Assembly (NCBI GenBank): GCA_035541995.1
Contig: DATKMG010000798.1
Coordinates: 1 to 19,348 of the forward strand
Source: DATKMG01 sp035541995
GTDB taxonomy: Bacteria > Acidobacteriota > Terriglobia > Versatilivoradales > Versatilivoraceae
Direction of reading: 5' to 3'
Length of the DNA stretch: 19,348 bases
This document shows positions 15,058-19,348 of the stretch, one piece after another. The translations under genes were made by a program, and so were the position numbers. The stretch's first letter is position 1. Every line of letters starts with the position of its first letter. Below the pieces are notes generated by a model that was not told the DNA's origin, made no database searches, and worked only from the letters and a program-made list of their open reading frames with translations.

Positions 15058-15586
15058 CGATTGATCCTCCTTGTGACTTTTTTCCATAATGCTGCCATGA
15101 TCGGCATCGATAAGCAATCATGCGATCAGATCCTCTGGCGACCAGTGGCGGATTAGCGCTTGCACATTCGCCGAGTAGATTGCCATTTTCGTTGGCGGCG
15201 CCGAGCCAAGTCGATGTATGACAGTCTTTTATTACCAGGGAAAAGACCGTTCTGTTGCCCCGATCCTTCCTTGGACGCGTGATAAATGGGGTCCCGACTA
15301 CTCCGAGATTTATGTCATTGACGCAGAAAAGGGCATTCCTCAGCGCTTGACCCATGATGTTGGAAGTGGAAATACAAAACCGTTAGTACACCTTCGTACA
15401 CCATCATGGTGGACAAGCGCGGGAAGGATCTGATGTCGGGCCATCCACAGGACTGTCCCAAATCTTGGAAACAGGGGGTAAATTGCGCACATTTATGTGC
15501 AGTCATGGCCGTTCCCTCAACCAAGAATCAATAACTCAGCCATACTAACTCCCGTCTGTGATTCCAGTGGAATTCCGCAGAAATGA
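15058..15586. other. 529-base region with only a possible gene remnant
   Basis: The region lies between the Gfo/Idh/MocA dehydrogenase and the amidohydrolase, both on the minus strand. No intact gene is supported. A plus-strand fragment with beta-propeller-like residues is listed separately; the remaining sequence shows no clear promoter, hairpin or repeat. Confidence 0.45.
15173..15433 (+). pseudogene. Possible remnant of a TolB/PD40-type beta-propeller gene
   Basis: In one plus-strand frame between stops the peptide contains YSEIYVIDAEKGIPQRLTHD, which closely fits a PD40/WD40-like (TolB-type) blade (consensus xxIYVxDxxGxxxxxLTxx). The frame is closed by TAG just upstream (15170-15172) and TGA at 15431-15433. 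It has no ribosome-binding site before its only ATG (15218), and the flanks show no further blades. The likeness is to one blade only, so chance is possible. Confidence 0.3.
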
Positions 15587-16717
15587 TTACTTGGCCTTGC
15601 CGGCAATTCCCGGAATCCATCGTACGGCGTTGTCGTGAAAAAACTTATGCAAAACCGGTTCCGGTAGCTGAAGACCCTGGACTTGGTGGCCTTTGTATTC
15701 GACTGACTGGTTCGTCGCAAAGTACTTCCAGTCTCGTTCGTAAGTGCTCTTCCATTCCTTGAGAGTATCCTCTATCTTTCCTTGCTGCATAAATTCCAGA
15801 TCCGTGCCGTAGAGAACCCGGTCTTGATATTTGATCAGAAAGGCCCGGACTTTGTCGCGTGGCTGAAGCATGAAGTACGGGACACGAGCGGCAGTGTCGA
15901 CGGCGAAATTAGGGTAACGGTCAAAGCGTTTGGCGATCTCATCGACATTTGTTTCCATGCTGCCCAGGTGGGCGCCCACCATCAGAAGTTTGGGATTCTC
16001 TGCCAGCACATGGTCGCGTGCAGCGAGAATGGCTGTTTTGGAAGGCCATTCGGGATGGAGATATGCGTATTCTTCCGGATGCTGTTTGTAATATTCATAG
16101 TCAGGGCTGGCAGAATTAGGAGGTTCCCAGCACGAATCGGGTTCGGCCAAGTGGGCGACAACTGTCCGATTCCGCTCTGCAATAGCCTTATAGATCGGCG
16201 CAAATACAGGATCATCGGGCATCAGGTACTTCTCCGCTTTCGTCTTGATCTCCATGCCAATGGTCTTGTAGATCTTTACGGCGACGGCCCCATCCGAGAA
16301 GTCTTTATTGAGCTGACGGACAACCCTTTGGCTGAATCCTGGCTCTTCAAAGTCATATGGGCTGATAGTCGTACAAAAGGCAGCCTGACCTGAACTCATG
16401 CGAACTACGCTCAGTACCTGGTTGCGCTGAGGCTCCAGTTCTTTGAAGTAGGGATCTCGATCATCTATCACACAAATGTCAAGGAACCCCAACCTCAAGC
16501 GTTTCATGAGGTCGATGAACGCCGGGTCATCCTTGAAAACATGTGCGTGAGCGTCGATCGGTTTCACTTGAGCAAAGGCTTCCAATATGGCGCTCTGGCT
16601 GTCTTCATCCGAGTTGAAACCTGCTCCCGCTGCAAGAATGGGCAATGATTTCGTGGCGATTGTCAACAGCAGGGCCCCAACAAGGGCGGTTCCAAAAAGT
16701 ATTCTACAGGTTCGCAA
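15587..16717 (-). CDS. Exported amidohydrolase-family protein (Amidohydro_2-like)
   Basis: 376 residues. A signal peptide (ILFGTALVGALLLTIATKSLPILAA) precedes a TIM barrel of the amidohydrolase superfamily. The metal and catalytic positions are visible: DAHAH (H57, H59), VAVKIYK (144-151), VAHLAEP (H189), GAHLGSM (H250) and LYGTDLEF (D306). Members hydrolyse or decarboxylate small cyclic or carboxylic substrates; nothing here fixes the substrate, and a periplasmic location is inferred. The start is TTG at 16717: GGGAGG sits six bases before it, and no ATG in this frame has a comparable site. The M48 gene lies 75 bases upstream on the same strand, but an AT-rich promoter candidate in the gap suggests separate expression. 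Confidence 0.8.
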   Translation of the reverse strand: MRTCRILFGTALVGALLLTIATKSLPILAAGAGFNSDEDSQSAILEAFAQVKPIDAHAHVFKDDPAFIDLMKRLRLGFLDICVIDDRDPYFKELEPQRNQVLSVVRMSSGQAAFCTTISPYDFEEPGFSQRVVRQLNKDFSDGAVAVKIYKTIGMEIKTKAEKYLMPDDPVFAPIYKAIAERNRTVVAHLAEPDSCWEPPNSASPDYEYYKQHPEEYAYLHPEWPSKTAILAARDHVLAENPKLLMVGAHLGSMETNVDEIAKRFDRYPNFAVDTAARVPYFMLQPRDKVRAFLIKYQDRVLYGTDLEFMQQGKIEDTLKEWKSTYERDWKYFATNQSVEYKGHQVQGLQLPEPVLHKFFHDNAVRWIPGIAGKAK

Positions 16718-16750
16718 TTTTAGCCTCCCACACTAGTCCGCAATTTAGTA

Positions 16751-16778
16751 ATTTTAAAATAATTTCAAGAACAGTCAG
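16751..16778 (-). promoter_or_regulatory. Promoter candidate for the amidohydrolase gene
   Basis: On the minus strand, CTGACT (16778-16773), a 16-base spacer and TAAAAT (16756-16751) form a sigma-70-like promoter. It lies about 34 bases before the TTG start at 16717, in the most AT-rich stretch nearby. Confidence 0.4.
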
Positions 16779-16792
16779 CTTGATGACCCGGA

Positions 16793-18277
16793 TTAGGGGT
16801 GCCAATCATTCTGAAAACGCAGGCTGGCCAGCATCTGGCGGTAGGCCTCGGCTACCTGTTCCGGCCGGTCACCCGGCGCGATGAACAGAGCGTAGGCCAG
16901 GCCGCCCCGAGCAATCTCCCGGGTGTAAACCGTGACCTTCTCCTTCTTCCCGGTCGCAGGGGACTGGCCAGTGAGAACAAGCCGAAGCGCCACAGCCTTG
17001 TCGAGTTTATCGCGACGCAAGGAACTGGAATCGACCTGCAGATACGAATTGGTCTGGAGAAGGTTCTCAACCAGAGAATTGGTGTATTGTTCCAGCCGGT
17101 CTTGTCCACGAAAGGGCCCGTTGCTTCGGCGGGAACCGGCCTGGTTTGGATCAAACCAATTGACGATTACCCCATAAATGATCTGTCCGCCTTCCGCAGA
17201 CTGGACCACCCCGCCTTTTGGTACAATCGTGACCTCGAAGCCTTGCTTGTCCTCCACAGCCTGCCAGTTGTCCGGGTAGTTCACCCGGAAAAGCCCGCTG
17301 CGTGATTGGTAGGACCGGAAGGTCTGCGAAGGCAGTTCGATCGAGGCACTCGCTGGCTGGCTGCCTCCTGTTCCCTGGCTAGTACCCCCTCCCTGGCCGC
17401 CCGACTGAGGTTGGGGCGCCTGTCCTTGAAGTTGGGCCAGGGACTTGGCTTTAGGCAAGTGTTGCAGGCTAGACTTGATTTGGGCGAAATTTCCCACCGG
17501 CGCAGACCTCGGGTAGGAAGTGAGCATGCTGGCTTCCTGGCGGATGCGCTCGGCTCGATCTGCCGGGGCAGGATGATCGCTAAAGAACTTCTCGAAGGCA
17601 GTCGGATCATGACCGGACTCCTGGCGCAGGGTCTCAAACATGCTAACCATGTCCAACGGGTCATAGCCGGCCTTAGCCATGATTTGAGATCCCATGACGT
17701 CGGCTTGCTGCTCGGCAGTCCGACTAAACTTAAGGAAAAGAGAATTCAAGCCGAAGCCCCCGAGGGATCCCATGATTTGTGCCGTGGTTCCGCCCCCTCC
17801 CGTAAGCACCCCGATTCCCATCTGGGCCAGTGAGGCTTTGGTGGCCTGATTTGTTCCGTGACGTAAAGCAACGTGAGAAATTTCGTGGGCCATCACACCG
17901 GCAAGTTCACCTTCATTCCGGGCCACCTCAATCAATCCTCGATTGACATACATGAATCCTCCCGGCAGGGCGAAAGCGTTCACGTCAGAGACATTCACCA
18001 GCTTGAACTGGTAGGGGTACTTTGCTCCGGGAGTAACAGCCGCGAGCCTTTGCCCGACGCGGGTCAAATAGTCCTGGAGGCCCCGATCATTCAAAATGGG
18101 CATCTGCTTCTCCACCTCGGCCGCCGACTGTTTCCCGATCTCCACATCCTGTTCGGGTGAGAAGATGTTAAAGCCCGGCTTTAGCTTGGTTTGTCCGCAT
18201 AACAGTGATGGGGCCGCCAAACCGACGAGCAGCAGCAGTTGACAAGGTAGCAAGAATTTTGTTTTTGCGGCCAACAT
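16793..18277 (-). CDS. M48 family metallopeptidase with C-terminal domain, exported
   Basis: 494 residues. Residues 1-29 form a signal peptide (LLPCQLLLLVGLAAPSLLCG); the cysteine in SLLCG could make a lipobox-like site. The M48C core follows: SPEQDVEIGKQ, then VNAFALPGGFMYVNRGLI (99-116), then MAHEISHVALRHG (HEISH, 131-135; zinc ligands H131 and H135), and TAEQQAD with third ligand E189. FFSDHPAPADRAERI (231-245) is the usual end of the catalytic domain. A Gln/Gly/Ser-rich linker (about 284-310) leads to a further domain (about 318-494) starting FRSYQSRSGLFRVNYPDNW, of unknown role. It resembles BepA/YfgC and LoiP-type periplasmic quality-control proteases. The start is the ATG at 18277, after GGGGGG and AAATC. 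A longer frame up to 18568 runs through a repeat and is rejected. Confidence 0.85.
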   Translation of the reverse strand: MLAAKTKFLLPCQLLLLVGLAAPSLLCGQTKLKPGFNIFSPEQDVEIGKQSAAEVEKQMPILNDRGLQDYLTRVGQRLAAVTPGAKYPYQFKLVNVSDVNAFALPGGFMYVNRGLIEVARNEGELAGVMAHEISHVALRHGTNQATKASLAQMGIGVLTGGGGTTAQIMGSLGGFGLNSLFLKFSRTAEQQADVMGSQIMAKAGYDPLDMVSMFETLRQESGHDPTAFEKFFSDHPAPADRAERIRQEASMLTSYPRSAPVGNFAQIKSSLQHLPKAKSLAQLQGQAPQPQSGGQGGGTSQGTGGSQPASASIELPSQTFRSYQSRSGLFRVNYPDNWQAVEDKQGFEVTIVPKGGVVQSAEGGQIIYGVIVNWFDPNQAGSRRSNGPFRGQDRLEQYTNSLVENLLQTNSYLQVDSSSLRRDKLDKAVALRLVLTGQSPATGKKEKVTVYTREIARGGLAYALFIAPGDRPEQVAEAYRQMLASLRFQNDWHP

Positions 18278-18421
18278 GATTTCCCCCCTGGGCTTGCAGG
18301 CTAGACAATTATTAGTCTCAGCCTCAGATAATTCCAGGCCTGACCCAGATAATCCTATCATGGAGCAGAATCGTCGAGGAATATTCAATGGATGTCCACG
18401 CAATGGGTTAGTTAAAGGGGC

Positions 18422-18630
18422 AACCAGCTCCGTCAGGAGCTGAATGTTTGTAGCGCGACTTTGGATTCGATTGGCCCGCTCGAATCGCTGATCCAAAGGC
18501 TCTCTGGCCACTCCGAGCCAAAGCGCCGTCGCCGCGTGGGACCGCCGTCCCAAGCTCTGCCGGCGCATTCCATAAAAGATGCCAATCTTGCCTCATAAAT
18601 GTCCAACCCTAGGGAACTCCTGACGGAGTC
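18422..18630. repeat. Inverted-repeat element with GCTCCGTCAGGAGC ends (best-preserved copy)
   Basis: The left end is AACCAGCTCCGTCAGGAGC followed by TGAATGTTTGTAG (to 18453). It contains the palindrome AGCTCCgtcaGGAGCT. The right end holds ACTCCTGACGGAGT (18616-18629) preceded by CTCATAAATGTCC, the inverted counterpart. Inside is GTGGGACCGCCGTCCC (18536-18551), also present at 396-411. The end motif recurs at 6534-6682. It has no coding capacity. It fits a dispersed non-autonomous element, although the two ends are only partly alike. Confidence 0.55.
18536..18551. repeat. Short palindromic repeat GTGGGACCGCCGTCCC (copy 2)
   Basis: GGGAC (18538-18542) pairs with GTCCC (18547-18551). It matches the copy at 396-411 at 15 of 16 positions and lies within the larger element 18422-18630. 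Confidence 0.5.
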
Positions 18631-18669
18631 CGCACTGATGACCCATTACTATCCACCCCCACTCGTTTG

Positions 18670-18699
18670 TTGACTTTTGAAAAACCAGTGTGTTACAAA
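18670..18699 (+). promoter_or_regulatory. Promoter candidate for nuoL
   Basis: TTGACT (18670-18675), an 18-base spacer and TACAAA (18694-18699) form a sigma-70-like promoter about 190 bases before the nuoL start. It implies a transcription start near 18706 and a leader that contains both hairpins described below. Confidence 0.4.
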
Positions 18700-18731
18700 G
18701 GCGTTTCGATATTCGAGGCATGCAAGACTTA

Positions 18732-18782
18732 GCACTGTCAGGCGGGACTGGCAGTGCCGAATCTCTATTGACGCCATTCGGC
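18732..18782 (+). promoter_or_regulatory. Two overlapping leader hairpins upstream of nuoL
   Basis: Hairpin 1: GCACTGTCA (18732-18740) pairs with TGGCAGTGC (18749-18757), 9 bp with one G-T wobble and an 8-base loop. Hairpin 2: GCCGAAT (18756-18762) pairs exactly with ATTCGGC (18776-18782). The arms share bases 18756-18757, so the two full stems cannot form at once. Neither is followed by a T-tract. A regulatory leader is possible but unproven. Confidence 0.35.
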
Positions 18783-18865
18783 TTGGGGATTCCCTATTTA
18801 CATTAACGAATTGGAGTTATCATCGATCCTGCCGCGCCTTGATGTGCAACGTAAGGGGTGTGTCT

Positions 18866-18889
18866 ATGAACGATTCGGGTGATGTATGA
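18866..18889 (+). CDS. Possible 7-codon leader ORF overlapping the nuoL start
   Basis: ATG at 18866 opens MNDSGDV and stops at TGA (18887-18889), overlapping the nuoL ATG (18886) as ATGA. AAGGGG lies about 8 bases before the short ORF. The arrangement would allow translational coupling. The peptide is too short to judge by composition, so this rests on position alone. Confidence 0.3.
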   Translation: MNDSGDV

Positions 18890-19348
18890 GTTTTCTGAAC
18901 CTGATCTGGTTTATCCCTCTTTTTCCTGCAGCCGGCGCCCTCTTGAATGGTGTCTTAGGGAAGAAACTGCCCAAGAAGTCCGTTGATATTATTGGCTGTG
19001 GACTGGTTGGTCTGGCTTTTCTTTTTTCTTTGGCCGCCGTTTTTCAGCTCTCGAGTCTTCCTTCCGACGAAAGAATGATCAGGGTAAACCTGTTCGAATG
19101 GATCAACGCGGGGCTTGGAGAACTCCACAACGGCGCGCTTTCCCCTTTCTCCGTTCCCTGGGGTTTTCAACTCGACCCTCTTTCCGCAGTCATGATCCTG
19201 GTGGTGACTGGAATCGGGTTCATCATTCATATTTACTCGACCGGTTACATGGCCCATGAAGGCGGTTATTATCGCTTCTTTTCCTACCTGAACCTCTTCA
19301 TGTTCTCCATGCTCACCCTGGTTCTGGCCAACAACTTCGTGCTGATGT
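18886..19348 (+). CDS. nuoL: NADH-quinone oxidoreductase subunit L, N-terminal part
   Basis: 154 residues are visible, running off the window end without a stop. The opening MSFLNLIWFIPLFPAAG, a second hydrophobic helix (about 34-54), GFQLDPLSAVMILVVTGIG (93-111), IHIYSTGYM (114-122) and RFFSYLNLFMFSMLTLVLAN (130-149) are textbook NuoL/ND5 features. NuoL is an antiporter-like, proton-pumping membrane subunit of complex I. No nuoK or other complex I gene lies upstream in this window; the neighbour is a divergent M48 peptidase. This nuoL therefore begins a transcription unit, which suggests a split complex I locus. A NuoL-like subunit of another complex (for example DabB or Mrp) is less likely given the close fit to true NuoL. 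The start is the ATG at 18886. Confidence 0.9.
   Translation, partial: MSFLNLIWFIPLFPAAGALLNGVLGKKLPKKSVDIIGCGLVGLAFLFSLAAVFQLSSLPSDERMIRVNLFEWINAGLGELHNGALSPFSVPWGFQLDPLSAVMILVVTGIGFIIHIYSTGYMAHEGGYYRFFSYLNLFMFSMLTLVLANNFVLM

Larger units (their letters stand above)
18278..18885. other. 608-base divergent region: repeat, promoter candidate and nuoL leader
   Basis: The region lies between the M48 gene (-) and nuoL (+). It contains the inverted-repeat element 18422-18630, a promoter candidate at 18670-18699, two leader hairpins and a 7-codon ORF, listed separately. The stretch 18278-18421 shows nothing more. Confidence 0.6.

Noticed and set aside
18278..18568. 97-residue N-terminal extension of the M48 reading frame
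   Set aside because: It runs through the repeat element, places a good signal peptide internally, and ignores the strong ribosome-binding site before the ATG at 18277.
18677..18865. Long upstream frame ending at the 7-codon ORF before nuoL (70 codons in total)
   Set aside because: The composition (Arg/Cys/Ser-rich) looks non-coding, it spans both leader hairpins, and there is no ribosome-binding site at its start. Only the last seven codons have a plausible start.
1..19348. CRISPR array, prophage or complete insertion sequence
   Set aside because: No regularly spaced direct repeats, no phage structural genes and no transposase or integrase are present on either strand.

Overview
The window looks like a chromosomal segment from an Acidobacteriota-type bacterium (Solibacter/Bryobacter-like or a relative). 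This is inferred from gene content alone: the tail of a TonB-receptor-like outer-membrane protein, a Tat-exported Gfo/Idh/MocA oxidoreductase, an M13 metallopeptidase, an M48 peptidase with a C-terminal extension, a TIR-TM-TPR protein, a URO-D-like protein and several small palindromic intergenic repeats. No phage, plasmid, transposase, CRISPR, rRNA or tRNA gene was found. Genes are loosely packed and change strand often, so most are probably transcribed singly or in pairs.

Layout. 1-231 (+): end of an outer-membrane beta-barrel gene. 232-824: gene-free, with palindromic repeats. 825-1835 (-): exported protein with a duplicated retropepsin-like fold. 1836-2529: gene-free, with a MITE-like inverted repeat. 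2530-3435 and 3652-5004 (+): two Tat-signal proteins, one TIM-barrel/aldo-keto-reductase-like and one Gfo/Idh/MocA-like. 5027-5515, 5636-6499 and 6784-8331 (-): DinB-like, DUF5829-like and TIR-TM-TPR proteins. 8583-9671 (+): URO-D/corrinoid-methyltransferase superfamily protein. 9881-11968 (-): M13 peptidase. 12495-13748 (+): MFS transporter of the hexuronate (ACS) type. 14032-15057 (-): cytosolic Gfo/Idh/MocA dehydrogenase. 15173-15433 (+): possible decayed beta-propeller fragment. 15587-16717 (-): exported amidohydrolase. 16793-18277 (-): M48 peptidase. 18886-end (+): start of nuoL, preceded by a structured leader.

How the genes may work together. Five genes (the two Tat proteins, the URO-D-like protein, the MFS carrier and the cytosolic Gfo/Idh/MocA protein) belong to families that are expanded in carbohydrate-degrading soil bacteria. 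They suggest oxidation and uptake of sugars or sugar acids, but they do not form one operon and no substrate can be read from sequence. The retropepsin-like, M13, M48 and amidohydrolase proteins are envelope or periplasmic hydrolases. The TIR-TM-TPR protein is the only gene with a plausible immune or NAD-signalling role.

The least ordinary signals are non-coding: at least four families of short inverted-repeat elements, two of which (or their core motifs) recur in distant intergenic regions of this window; a compact divergent promoter region between the TIR and URO-D-like genes; and a leader before nuoL with two overlapping hairpins and a 7-codon ORF that overlaps the nuoL start. I see no convincing multi-gene undescribed system. 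The TIR-TM-TPR locus and the Tat oxidoreductase pair are the best candidates for new biology.
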